Below, piece by piece: positions 10,486-17,709 of a stretch of 20,349 nt of DNA. Position numbers and translations under genes: made by a program. The first letter of the stretch is position 1; every line of letters begins with the position of its first letter. Where the stretch lies: contig JADDPM010000021.1 of assembly GCA_016781885.1 (NCBI GenBank), positions 1-20,349 on the forward strand. The letters are read 5' to 3'. The DNA is from Rubrobacter sp. (GTDB lineage: Bacteria > Actinomycetota > Rubrobacteria > Rubrobacterales > Rubrobacteraceae). A model generated the notes under the pieces. It made no database searches. It saw only the letters and a list, made by a program, of their open reading frames with translations, and was not told the DNA's origin.

Positions 10486-10684
10486 TAGGCCGCTACCGAA
10501 ACGGGGACAACTCTGGCGACGGAGGCCTCCAGGTGAACTCATCCTATAGTGTTAAGTTAGGAGCCGTCTCAAAGACCCAAGCAATCCTGGTGGCGTAAGC
10601 TCTCTGACGATCGGCAAGTGTTCGGAGTTCTCCAGTTTTGGGTAAACAAGCAGGCCGAAGTAGACGCTGGGAGAAGCCTCCCGG

Positions 10685-10690
10685 AAGGAG
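10685..10690 (+). promoter_or_regulatory. Ribosome binding site of the CoA-binding protein gene
   Basis: AAGGAG lies five bases before ATG 10696. It rules out the longer open frame that begins at a TTG-type codon at 10618. Confidence 0.75.
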
Positions 10691-10695
10691 AACCT

Positions 10696-11094
10696 ATGGC
10701 GAACCCCGATCCCGAAACCATCGTCAAGGAGGCCAGAACCGTCGCGGTCGTCGGGCTCTCTAACGACCCGGAGAAGGCCAGCAATGAGGTTGGCGCTTAC
10801 CTCATGGAGCAGGGTTACCGCATCATCCCGGTAAACCCGAAGGAGGATGAAGTGCTCGGGGAGCGCGCCTACGATACCGTGGATGAGATCCCCGAACAGG
10901 TGGACGTGGTGGACGTGTTTCTCCCGCCCGAGAAGACCCCCGATATAGCCGAGGATGCAGTCCGGGCCGGGGCCAAAACGCTGTGGCTCCAGGAAGGCAT
11001 CGAGAGTTCGGAGGCGCGCCGGATCGCCGAAGAAGGGGGACTCGCCTACATAGAGAACAGGTGCATGCGTAAGACCCACGAGGGAATGCGATAA
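10696..11094 (+). CDS. CoA-binding domain protein (YccU-like)
   Basis: 132 residues, a single Rossmann-like CoA-binding domain of the kind found alone in YccU-type proteins and at the N-terminus of succinyl-CoA/acyl-CoA synthetases. Visible: ARTVAVVGLSNDPEKAS (glycine-rich nucleotide-binding turn), YLMEQGYRIIPVNPKEDEV, VDVVDVFLPPEKTPDIAEDA, GAKTLWLQEGIES, and a closing GLAYIENRCMRKTHE, which matches the V-x-D-x-C-x-x-x-E-H/H-type end of the family. It lacks an ATP-grasp domain and so should not be an acyl-CoA synthetase by itself. It probably binds CoA or an acyl-CoA; partner and role are unknown. It follows the DUF389 gene by 210 bp, a stretch in which I see no gene. Confidence 0.88.
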   Translation: MANPDPETIVKEARTVAVVGLSNDPEKASNEVGAYLMEQGYRIIPVNPKEDEVLGERAYDTVDEIPEQVDVVDVFLPPEKTPDIAEDAVRAGAKTLWLQEGIESSEARRIAEEGGLAYIENRCMRKTHEGMR

Positions 11095-11113
11095 GAGGCA
11101 GCCTCACCGGACT

Positions 11114-11128
11114 GCATCTCGGGGATGC
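11114..11128 (+). terminator. Hairpin after the CoA-binding protein gene
   Basis: GCATC-tcggg-GATGC is a perfect 5-bp stem, 20 bases after the stop. A competing pairing of GAGGCA (11095-11100) with TGCCTC (11126-11131) overlaps it. There is no T-run, so termination is only possible. Confidence 0.25.
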
Positions 11129-11159
11129 CTCCGCTGGCGCTATCTGAGAGGTGCTGCTC

Positions 11160-11288
11160 TTAGCGTACCGGCTGGAAGACGCCCTGCACGGCGCCGAGGA
11201 TCTGGAGCACCACGAAGGCGATAATGATGAAGACTACCGCGTGGCCAATTCTTGATGAAGACCGCTGCGGTGAAGTCGCCGCCGCCAC
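11160..11288 (-). CDS. Possible small single-span membrane protein (or frameshifted remnant)
   Basis: The minus strand from GTG 11288 to TAA 11160 encodes 42 residues: a short basic/polar N-terminus (TSPQRSSSRIGHA), one hydrophobic segment AVVFIIIAFVVLQILGAV, and a polar tail GVFQPVR. The composition is that of a small membrane protein and is hard to obtain by chance in GC-rich noncoding DNA. No Shine-Dalgarno precedes this GTG. A better start (ATG 11349, preceded by GGGAGAG and further up by TATAAG) sits in a different frame that runs in parallel, so the present gene may be one frameshift away from a longer protein. The rest of the 448-bp gap 11095-11542 shows only the hairpin and promoter listed separately. 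Confidence 0.35.
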   Translation of the reverse strand: MAAATSPQRSSSRIGHAVVFIIIAFVVLQILGAVQGVFQPVR

Positions 11289-11471
11289 GGCGCGAAGTGC
11301 CTAACGTACACACTTCTCCATTTCCCGGCGGCGTCCTCGCAACCCCCATCGTGGTCTCTCCCGCTTATATCGGCTCCCTAACCGAAGGTGGCTTCGTAGT
11401 ACGGGCGTCATTAATATAAGAGAGGTAGAGTACTTTGCCTCTCTCGATCTCCGGTCGCTACCGCCTCGTTA

Positions 11472-11499
11472 CTGACAACCGGCTCGCCTGGCGTAGAAT
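11472..11499 (+). promoter_or_regulatory. Candidate sigma-A type promoter of trmFO
   Basis: CTGACA (11472-11477), a 16-bp spacer and TAGAAT (11494-11499) match the -35/-10 consensus at five of six positions each. Transcription would begin near 11506, leaving a leader of about 37 nt before ATG 11543. The surrounding bases are AT-richer than the rest of the window. Confidence 0.5.
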
Positions 11500-11542
11500 A
11501 AATCTGTAAAACTGAGACTCGTATAACTTTTTGGATGGTGAA

Positions 11543-12868
11543 ATGGCTGACGTTACGGTTATAGGCGGCGGCCTCGCTGGGAGCGAGGCGGCCTGGCAGG
11601 CGGCGGAGGCGGGCTGCCTTGTCGAGCTGTGGGAGATGCGGCCGGTGAAGGAGACTCCGGCTCACCGCACCGACTCTTTCGCCGAGTTGGTCTGCTCGAA
11701 CTCGCTCGGGAACACGTCGCTGGAGACGGCCTCGGGACTTCTCAAGGAGGAGTTGAGGCGTCTGGGGTCCGTGATCCTGCGCTGCGCTGAAGCCAACAGG
11801 GTTCCTGCGGGCGGAGCCCTGGGGGTCGCCCGCGAGGACTTCCCCCGGGCTGTCACCGAGACCGTTTACGCCCACCCGAACATAGAGGTAATCCGTAGAG
11901 AGGCGACGGAGCTGCCGGAGGGACCGACCGTCATCGCTACCGGGCCCCTGACCTCCGACGCTCTGGTAGAGAAGATAGAGAAGCTCTCCGGCGAGACGCT
12001 GTACTTCTACGACGCGGCCTCCCCGATCCTCCACCGCGAGTCGCTTGACGAGGAGATCATTTACCTCGCCTCCCGCTACGGTAAGGGAGAGGCGGCCTAC
12101 CTGAACTGTCCGATGAACAAAGAACAGTATTACGCTTTCGTCGAGGCTTTAGCGACCGCGGAGCTCTCTCCCATAAAGAACTTCGAGGAGGACATGTACT
12201 TCGAGGGCTGCCTCCCCGTGGAGACCATAGCCCGCCGCGGCGCCGAGACCCTGCGATTCGGCCCGATGAAGCCGGTTGGGCTACCGGAACCGAGGACTGG
12301 TGAGGAGCCCTACGCCGTCGTGCAGCTAAGGCAGGACGATGCCGAGGGCTTGCTTTTCAACATGGTCGGGTTCCAGACGCGCCTGAAGTGGGGCGAGCAG
12401 AAGCGCGTCTTCAAGACCATCCCCGGCCTCGAGAACACGGACTTCGCCCGCATGGGGGTCATGCATCGCAACACTTACCTCCCTTCCAACCGCATGCTCG
12501 AAGCCACCATGCAGATAAGGACCGGTGACGAGCCTCTGTTGTTCGCCGGCCAGCTAACCGGTGTGGAGGGCTACACCGAGAGTACCGCGATGGGCCACAT
12601 CGCCGGGACGAACGCCGCGAGGCTCGCGAAGGGCGAGGCGCCCATCACGATGCCCCGCGGCACTATGATGGGCGCCTTGGCTCACTACATCACTACCAAG
12701 GAGGGCACCCTCCAGCCCATAAACTCAAATTGGGGCCTCGTCCCCGCCGTACCCAAGAAAGAGAACGGGCGCAGGGTTCCCAAGCCCGAGCGCCGCGCGC
12801 GCCAGTCGGAGACGGCCCTGGCTGCGCTCGATGGGTTCCTCGGCGCGGATGTCGGGGTCGCCGGTTAA
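11543..12868 (+). CDS. trmFO: Methylenetetrahydrofolate--tRNA-(uracil-5-)-methyltransferase TrmFO
   Basis: 441 residues from ATG 11543. An in-frame TTG at 11531 adds only four residues and has no ribosome binding site; the site before ATG 11543 (GGATGGTG) is itself weak. TrmFO makes 5-methyluridine at position 54 of tRNA, using methylenetetrahydrofolate as carbon donor and reduced FAD. Seen: N-terminal dinucleotide-binding VTVIGGGLAGSEAAW; ELWEMRPVKETPAHRTD; ELVCSNSLGN with C51; GALGVAREDF; YFEGCLPVE with C223; LRFGPMKPVGL; LFNMVGFQTRLKWGEQ; and C-terminal LFAGQLTGVEGYTES. C51 and C223 align with the two functional cysteines known in the family (C53 and C226 in the Bacillus subtilis enzyme). 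Length and motifs are complete. Its 3' end overlaps the next gene if that gene starts at 12831. TrmFO is mainly found in Firmicutes, proteobacterial subsets and deep lineages, and is uncommon among high-GC actinobacteria. Confidence 0.95.
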   Translation: MADVTVIGGGLAGSEAAWQAAEAGCLVELWEMRPVKETPAHRTDSFAELVCSNSLGNTSLETASGLLKEELRRLGSVILRCAEANRVPAGGALGVAREDFPRAVTETVYAHPNIEVIRREATELPEGPTVIATGPLTSDALVEKIEKLSGETLYFYDAASPILHRESLDEEIIYLASRYGKGEAAYLNCPMNKEQYYAFVEALATAELSPIKNFEEDMYFEGCLPVETIARRGAETLRFGPMKPVGLPEPRTGEEPYAVVQLRQDDAEGLLFNMVGFQTRLKWGEQKRVFKTIPGLENTDFARMGVMHRNTYLPSNRMLEATMQIRTGDEPLLFAGQLTGVEGYTESTAMGHIAGTNAARLAKGEAPITMPRGTMMGALAHYITTKEGTLQPINSNWGLVPAVPKKENGRRVPKPERRARQSETALAALDGFLGADVGVAG

Positions 12869-14045
12869 GCTTCCCGTTTTGCGGTCGGTTTCGGGGCGTC
12901 TGCCTGGTCGGCTCGTCGCGGTATTGCGGGGCATCGCGCCGGGCATACGGGCGGGGTTTGCGGCTACTCGAATGTTCCTCGTCGACAGGACGGTACCGCC
13001 GCCGCGAGCTCCGTATATACAGAACGTCTCCACCGACTCGGCGACGATTGTGTGGGTGAGCGATGAGGCGGGAAGGGGCGTCGTGGAGTACGGGGAGGGG
13101 CCGAACCTCGGGAGGGCGGCGACGGAGGAGCTGGTAAGCAGGCGTCACGCGGTGACGCTGCGCGGGCTCGCCCCCGGTTCGGCTTACCATTACAGGGTGG
13201 ACAGCGGGGCGACGGGTCGCTTCCGCACCGCCCCCGAGAGCGATGCCGCTTTCGCGTTCGCCGTGATCGGGGACAGCGGAAACGGGGGTAAGCACCAGAT
13301 GGCGGTGGCCGGGCTGCTGGAGCGCGTGAAGCCAGATCTGATCCTTCACACCGGCGACGTCGTCTACCCGAGCGGCGAGGACAAGCACTATGACAAACGC
13401 TTCTTCGCCCCTTACCGCGCTCTCATAGGGGAGGTGCCCCTCTTCCCGGTTCTCGGAAACCACGACGTGCAACAGGACGACGGCGCCACCTACCTGAAGA
13501 ACTTCCACCCGCCGCGCAACAACCCTCGGAGGACCGCCCGCTACTACTCCTTCGACTGGGGCGGCGCTCACTTCGTAGCACTGGATAGCGAGCTGTACCA
13601 CGAGGACGCCGGGGGCGACCCCGGGGAGCAGAGGCTCTGGCTGGAGGAGGACCTCTCCGCCACGCGCAAGCCCTGGCGGTTCGCCTTCCTGCACAGACCA
13701 CTCTACAGCTCCTCCAGGCATGGCGGCGACGAGAAGATACGGGCCGACCTCGCGCCCGTATTCTCCCGCCACGGCGTCCACCTCGTCTTCAGCGGCCACG
13801 ACCACGCCTATGAACGCACCTTGTCCCTACAGGGCGTCACCTACATAGTCACCGGTGGCGGCGGCAAGCGCCTCTACAAGGCTCGCAAGAGAAGTTGGAC
13901 GGCCGCCTCTGCCTCCGCCCACCATGCTACCTTCGTCCGCGTAACCGGCGAGTCTCTCACCCTCGAAGCGGTAAAGCCTGACGGCACCGTGCTCGACCGC
14001 CTAAACATGCGGGCCGACGCGAGAGGTAAGCCAAACCTGCCCTGA
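12831..14045 (+). CDS. Purple acid phosphatase-like metallophosphoesterase
   Basis: 404 residues from ATG 12831. The start is uncertain: ATG 12849 and ATG 12972 (residue 48) are alternatives and none has a clear ribosome binding site. An N-terminal fibronectin-III-like domain (about 58-135: PYIQNVSTDSATIVWV, VEYGEG, LRGLAPGSAYHYRV) precedes a calcineurin-like domain. All five metal-ligand blocks of purple acid phosphatases are present: GDSG 147-150, GDVVY 175-179 (with the Tyr that binds ferric iron), GNHD 209-212, H288 in FLHRPLYSS, and GHDH 322-325. It should hydrolyse phosphomonoesters or diesters using a binuclear metal centre; the substrate is unknown. No convincing signal peptide is seen, though residues 12-50 are basic with weakly hydrophobic stretches. 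If translation starts at 12831, it overlaps trmFO by 38 nt, implying coupling. Confidence 0.85.
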   Translation: MGSSARMSGSPVKLPVLRSVSGRLPGRLVAVLRGIAPGIRAGFAATRMFLVDRTVPPPRAPYIQNVSTDSATIVWVSDEAGRGVVEYGEGPNLGRAATEELVSRRHAVTLRGLAPGSAYHYRVDSGATGRFRTAPESDAAFAFAVIGDSGNGGKHQMAVAGLLERVKPDLILHTGDVVYPSGEDKHYDKRFFAPYRALIGEVPLFPVLGNHDVQQDDGATYLKNFHPPRNNPRRTARYYSFDWGGAHFVALDSELYHEDAGGDPGEQRLWLEEDLSATRKPWRFAFLHRPLYSSSRHGGDEKIRADLAPVFSRHGVHLVFSGHDHAYERTLSLQGVTYIVTGGGGKRLYKARKRSWTAASASAHHATFVRVTGESLTLEAVKPDGTVLDRLNMRADARGKPNLP

Positions 14046-14094
14046 TCCCTATGGCGCGGTGGACGTTACGGCCGGTGCGCCGACCGCTACAAGC

Positions 14095-15051
14095 CTACAG
14101 CTTCGCCGGGGCTTCCGTCTGTAAAGCAGCGTCGAGGATAGTCTCGACGAGCTCCTCGAATCTCATACCGGCGGATTCGGCTGCTAGCGGCAGCGTAGAG
14201 GTCTCGGTGAAGCCGGGGATGGTGTTTGCGTCGAGGACCCAGGGAACATCGCCGTCGAGGATCATATCCACCCGTCCGAAGCCGGAGCAACCCAGGGTGC
14301 GGTAGGCTGCCAGAGCGGTCTCCTCGGCGCGGGCGGCGGCGTCTGTGGGGACCTCGGCCGGGATGGCGAAGTCGGTGGCGCCGGGGGTGTACTTGGCCTC
14401 GAAGTCGTAGGAGCCGCCACGGGGGCGTACCTCGACGAGGTTGAGAACGCGCGGACCCTCGCCGGCGGGCTCGAGGATGGGGGCGGTGATCTCTGCGCCG
14501 GTTACGTACTTCTCCAGCAGGATCTTTCCGTCATAGCCGAAAGCCTCGTAGACTGCCTCTAGCAGCCCCTCGGGCTCCTCGACCTTCGTGAGCCCGAACC
14601 CGGAGCCCTGGCGAGCGGGCTTGACGATGAGCGGGTAGCCCAAAGAATCGGCGGCGGGTCTGAGGGCCGCAGCCGCGCCCATCTCGTGCATAGCCCGGCG
14701 CAGGAAGGTGCGGAAGGGCGGGGTAGGGACGCTGTCGGCGAGCATCGCCCGCTTCGCGTAGTCCTTGTCCATCGAGCGGATGGAGGAGAGCGGTCCGCTC
14801 CCGGTGTAGGGTATTCCCAATGTTTCGAGGAGCGCCTGTACGGTCCCGTCCTCGCCACCGAGCCCATGCAGGCAGACGAAGGCGGCGTCGGGGTCCAGCT
14901 CCATTAGCCTCTCGGTCATGCTCTCCTCGACGTCCAGTGAGCGTACTTCGTGTCCGAGGCGTTCGAGGGCGTGTGCCACCCTGCCACCCGTAACCAGCGA
15001 GATGTCTCGCTCCATGGAGTGGCCGCCCCGCAGTACTACCAGGCGCGCCAT
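14095..15051 (-). CDS. ddl: D-alanine--D-alanine ligase
   Basis: 318 residues, an ATP-grasp enzyme joining two D-Ala for peptidoglycan precursors in the cytoplasm. Seen: RGGHSMERDISLVTG with catalytic-site E14; FVCLHGLGGEDGTVQALLE; GIPYTGSGPLSS; DKDYAKRAML; YPLIVKPARQGSGFG with ATP-binding K144 and the GSxxG turn; ILLEKYVTGAEIT; SYDFEAKYTPG; GFGRVDMILD with D262; and LDANTIPGFTETS. In the last block D274 stands where most Ddl enzymes have Glu as a magnesium ligand; Asn276 is kept. ATG 15051 is three bases after the stop of the aminotransferase gene, with GGAG in the 3' end of that gene as ribosome binding site. It is the last gene of a minus-strand operon and converges on the phosphatase gene across 49 bp. 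A D-Ala-D-Lac ligase role is less likely but not excluded. Confidence 0.92.
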   Translation of the reverse strand: MARLVVLRGGHSMERDISLVTGGRVAHALERLGHEVRSLDVEESMTERLMELDPDAAFVCLHGLGGEDGTVQALLETLGIPYTGSGPLSSIRSMDKDYAKRAMLADSVPTPPFRTFLRRAMHEMGAAAALRPAADSLGYPLIVKPARQGSGFGLTKVEEPEGLLEAVYEAFGYDGKILLEKYVTGAEITAPILEPAGEGPRVLNLVEVRPRGGSYDFEAKYTPGATDFAIPAEVPTDAAARAEETALAAYRTLGCSGFGRVDMILDGDVPWVLDANTIPGFTETSTLPLAAESAGMRFEELVETILDAALQTEAPAKL

Positions 15052-15054
15052 GGG

Positions 15055-16368
15055 CTATCGCTCCGGGTTGCCGACGGCCGAGCGCGAGGCGCTGTGCTGG
15101 GCGCCGAGTTGTGAGCCGCGTTCGAGGTCGCTCCTCAGCTCCATCCGCTCGCGGACGACCTCGGCGAGAAGCTCGATGCCGCGCCTTATCTTCGCGGGCT
15201 CGACGAAGGAGAAGTTCAGGCGCATGCAGTTCTTGCCCGCTCCGCCCGAGTAGAAGCCCTCGCCCGGCACGTAGGCGATGTTGCGCGAGATCGCCAGCGG
15301 CAGCATCGAGGTCGCGTCTACGTAGATCGGTAGCGTCGCCCACACGAAGAGGCCGCCCTCCGGGTGGGTCCAATGAACCTCCTTCGGCATGAACTCCGCT
15401 AAAGAGTCAAGCATCGCGTCGCGCCGCTCCTTGTAGAGAGCGGTCAGGCGCTTGACGTAAGCCCGCCAGTTGGCGTGACTGAAGTACGAGTGGATAAGCA
15501 TCTGCGTCAAATTAGACGAGCAGAGGTCCGCTCCCTGCTTGCCTATGTTGATCTTGTGCAGAATACCCGGCTGGGCATGCACCCACCCGAGCCTCACCCC
15601 CGGCGCGAAGATCTTGGAGAACGTCCCCAAATACACCACCCGGTCCGTGCTACCGAACTTCTCTTGCTCCAGAGAGGCTATGGTTGGCAGCGCCTCCCCC
15701 TCGAAGCGGAGCATCCCGTAGGGGTTGTCTTCGAGGATGATCAGGTCGTACTCCTCCGCTATCTTCAGCAACTCCCGCCGCCGCTCGGCGGCCAGCGTCA
15801 CCCCGGTCGGGTTCTGGAAGTTCGGGACGGTGTAGATGAACTTAACGCGGATGCCCTGCTTGCGGGCCTTCTTCAGCGCCTCGCGGGCGGGGACCGGCAT
15901 CATGCCCGCCCGATCCATCGGGACGTGGATGATCCTGGGCCGGTAAGCGGCGAAGGCGTTCAACGCGCCTGCGTATGTCGGTCCCTCGCAGAGGACTGCA
16001 TCTCCTTCGTCCAGAAAGACCTTCGCGACGAGGTCGAGGCCCTGCTGGGCTCCGGTGGTGATGAAGACGTCCTCCTGGTTGGCGCGCGTTCCCTCGGCGG
16101 CCATGACGTCCACGATGATGTCTTTGATGCCTTCGAGCCCGGCGGTCGGACCGTACTGGAGGGCCTGGGCGCTCTCGGCTGCTACCTGCTCGGAGATCTC
16201 GCGGAACGCCTCCTCACCGAAGGCCCTGGTGTCGGGGAAGCCGCCGGCGAGCGAGATGATGCCCGGCCTTGAGAGGGTAGCCATGAGGTCGCGGGTCGCC
16301 GCGCTCTTCATCCCCTTGACGCGGTTGGCGTACAGGAAGTCGAAGCGATCAAGATCTACGAGCGGCAA
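15055..16368 (-). CDS. PLP-dependent aminotransferase, class I/II fold (LysN/MocR-like)
   Basis: 437 residues from a TTG at 16368, three bases after the stop of the upstream gene and preceded by AGAGGG. A later in-frame ATG (residue 20) is possible but would trim the conserved N-terminal arm. Fold type I aminotransferase: ISLAGGFPDTRAF, LQYGPTAGLEGIKD, TTGAQQGLDLVAKVF, NPTG 186-189, EDNPYGMLRF (D214 contacts the PLP nitrogen, Tyr217 nearby), Schiff-base K252 in GTFSKIFAPGVRLGW, and substrate-carboxylate R383 in CMRLNFSF. The ISLAGGFP and QYG blocks are typical of 2-aminoadipate/kynurenine-type aminotransferases and of the MocR catalytic domain; no winged-helix DNA-binding domain is attached, so it is an enzyme, not a regulator. 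The C-terminal 40 residues (rich in Arg, Ser and Glu) look nonconserved. The amino acid substrate cannot be set from sequence. Confidence 0.9.
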   Translation of the reverse strand: MPLVDLDRFDFLYANRVKGMKSAATRDLMATLSRPGIISLAGGFPDTRAFGEEAFREISEQVAAESAQALQYGPTAGLEGIKDIIVDVMAAEGTRANQEDVFITTGAQQGLDLVAKVFLDEGDAVLCEGPTYAGALNAFAAYRPRIIHVPMDRAGMMPVPAREALKKARKQGIRVKFIYTVPNFQNPTGVTLAAERRRELLKIAEEYDLIILEDNPYGMLRFEGEALPTIASLEQEKFGSTDRVVYLGTFSKIFAPGVRLGWVHAQPGILHKINIGKQGADLCSSNLTQMLIHSYFSHANWRAYVKRLTALYKERRDAMLDSLAEFMPKEVHWTHPEGGLFVWATLPIYVDATSMLPLAISRNIAYVPGEGFYSGGAGKNCMRLNFSFVEPAKIRRGIELLAEVVRERMELRSDLERGSQLGAQHSASRSAVGNPER

Positions 16369-16371
16369 CTG

Positions 16372-16980
16372 TTATCCCTCTTTTCTGAGATCCGTGTCCA
16401 TCGGCGCTACGGGTTCGACGTTCTTCCAACCGAGCTTCTCGGAGAGCACCTGCCAGAGCTCGGGCGCGAGCTCGAAACGGCTCGAACTGCACTTCTTGCC
16501 CCGGATCGAGAGCACTTTTACACTCTCGTCCCCAGCGGCGAGAGCCTGGGACTCCGCGACCGCCCCGATTATATACGCCTGCTCGACGAAGGTTTCTCCC
16601 TCCATGCTCGCCCCGAGCCGGGTCACGTGCTCCGACGATACCACCGGCAAGAAGAGGTAGCCAGTAGTCGCCGCAAACATCCCGGCGGGGCGTAACACGA
16701 GATCCAACTGCTCCCCCGTCTCCCCTTCCCCGCACGGCACGTCCTCCAACACGGTAGCGAAGGACTGGGTCCCGCCGTGCTCCTTGAGATGCCGCTTTAG
16801 AGTCTCCAGTTCCTGGAGCTCCGCGACGGAGGGTTCCGTGGGGGACGGCGTCTCCGCGAGCGCCTGCTGCCAGAGGGCGCGGGGGAAGACGAGCGCGAGG
16901 TCGCCGGAGTTGGCGAGGATACGGACCTCGCCGTCGGACGCCTCGATCTTCTCGAGGCTCGTCAGCCTTATCTCACGCAT
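16372..16980 (-). CDS. Hypothetical protein, 202 residues, first gene of the aminotransferase-ddl operon
   Basis: I do not recognise this family. The chosen start is ATG 16980 (MREIRLTSLEKIEASDG), since the frame upstream of it runs into the divergent gene. It is soluble, acidic in the first half and mixed after, with no signal peptide, membrane span or cysteine metal motif. Visible segments: a short beta-rich N-terminus (VRILANSGDLALVFPRALW), a charged helix (VAELQELETLKRHLKEHGG), a central region with LRPAGMFAATTGYLFLP, and a C-terminal VLSIRGKKCSSSRFELAP and LWQVLSEKLGWKNVEPV. It ends three bases before the aminotransferase start, so it is almost surely co-transcribed. Codon use and GC content resemble the neighbours, arguing for a real gene. 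A TAGAGT hexamer on the minus strand seven bases before the ATG could be a -10 element giving a leaderless transcript. Confidence 0.75.
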   Translation of the reverse strand: MREIRLTSLEKIEASDGEVRILANSGDLALVFPRALWQQALAETPSPTEPSVAELQELETLKRHLKEHGGTQSFATVLEDVPCGEGETGEQLDLVLRPAGMFAATTGYLFLPVVSSEHVTRLGASMEGETFVEQAYIIGAVAESQALAAGDESVKVLSIRGKKCSSSRFELAPELWQVLSEKLGWKNVEPVAPMDTDLRKEG

Positions 16981-17027
16981 ATGGGCGACTCTACCACAAA
17001 GGACGCACGGGTTGTAGACTCCGTGGC

Positions 17028-17582
17028 ATGGACGCTCTCTTCGTAACCTCCAACCATGATAAGGCCCGCGAAGCGGCCGAGATCCTGAAGGTAGACCTGC
17101 ATACCGTCGCCCTCGACCTCCCCGAGCCGCAGGCCCTCGACGTAGCCGAGGTCGCCGCCCAGAAGGCACGCGCCGCCCGCGACGCTCTGGGAGACCCGGA
17201 CCAGCCCGTACTCGTCGAGGACTCGGGTCTCGTCTTCGAGGCCTGGAACGGGCTGCCGGGGGCGCTGACGAAGTGGTTCCTCAACAGCGTCGGCAACGAA
17301 GGTCTGCTGCGAATGCTCTCCGCCTACGACGATCGCTCGGCCCGGGCTATCTGCGCCGTCGCGGTAGCTGCGGCGGACGGCCACGTGCGTGCGTTCGTGG
17401 GTGAGGTGGGGGGGAGCATAGCCTCCGAAGCCCGGGGCGGAGAGGGGTTCGGGTGGGACCCTATCTTTATTCCTCGAGGCCACGCGAGGACCTATGCCGA
17501 GCTCGGCCCGGAGAAGCATGAGGACTCTCACCGCGCCCGTGCTTTGCGCGTCGCCCGGGGGGCGCTCCACGCCGAGCTTTAG
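17028..17582 (+). CDS. rdgB: HAM1/RdgB-type non-canonical purine NTP pyrophosphatase
   Basis: 184 residues. Hydrolyses ITP, XTP and dITP to the monophosphate, keeping deaminated purines out of nucleic acids. Seen: FVTSNHDKAREA (phosphate-binding T/SN..K), LVEDSGLVFEAWNGLPG with catalytic/metal D65, GFGWDPIFIPRG at 140-151 (W where most have Y), and TYAELGPEKHEDSHRARAL with the SHR substrate-binding end. It is 10-15 residues shorter than E. coli RdgB, and the middle (KWFLNSVGNEGLLRML) resembles the short archaeal-type branch. ATG 17028 has no Shine-Dalgarno. TAGACT (17015-17020) sits seven bases upstream, so a leaderless message is possible. It is divergent from the minus-strand operon and 127 bp before pdhA. 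Confidence 0.9.
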   Translation: MDALFVTSNHDKAREAAEILKVDLHTVALDLPEPQALDVAEVAAQKARAARDALGDPDQPVLVEDSGLVFEAWNGLPGALTKWFLNSVGNEGLLRMLSAYDDRSARAICAVAVAAADGHVRAFVGEVGGSIASEARGGEGFGWDPIFIPRGHARTYAELGPEKHEDSHRARALRVARGALHAEL

Positions 17583-17642
17583 GCCCGCCCCACTTAGGAT
17601 AAATACGGGGTGCAGGCGTTTTGAGGATGGGTTGCCAGCGCA

Positions 17643-17671
17643 TTTAGCGGGGGACGGGGTCGTGGTATTCT
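17643..17671 (+). promoter_or_regulatory. Weak promoter-like pair upstream of pdhA
   Basis: TTTAGC (17643-17648), a 17-bp spacer and TATTCT (17666-17671) match the consensus at three and four of six positions. The location, 39 bases before the pdhA start, is apt but the match is poor. Confidence 0.25.
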
Positions 17672-17709
17672 TCACGCAGAACGTACCTCAGTCAGGGAAG
17701 GGGACGACA

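Noticed and set aside
10545..10590. Sequence around GAGCCGTCTCAAAGACCC, reminiscent of an insertion-sequence end
   Set aside because: No matching inverted copy and no transposase fragment could be found in the window.
10618..10695. N-terminal extension of the CoA-binding protein to 10618
   Set aside because: The conserved domain starts after ATG 10696, which has a well-placed AAGGAG; the upstream codons show no homology.
12693..13805. Open frame of 370 codons on the minus strand opposite trmFO and the phosphatase
   Set aside because: It lies antisense to motif-complete genes, shows no domain, and is rich in Arg, Pro, Gly and Val as expected for a shadow frame.
14046..14094. Possible bidirectional terminator (CGGT-gcgccg-ACCG) between the converging phosphatase and ddl genes
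   Set aside because: The stem is only four base pairs and has no T-run on either side; too weak to annotate.
17494..17709. Extension of pdhA back to 17494, overlapping rdgB
   Set aside because: The extra residues are out-of-frame rdgB sequence; GTG 17710 with GGGAAGGGG fits the family length.
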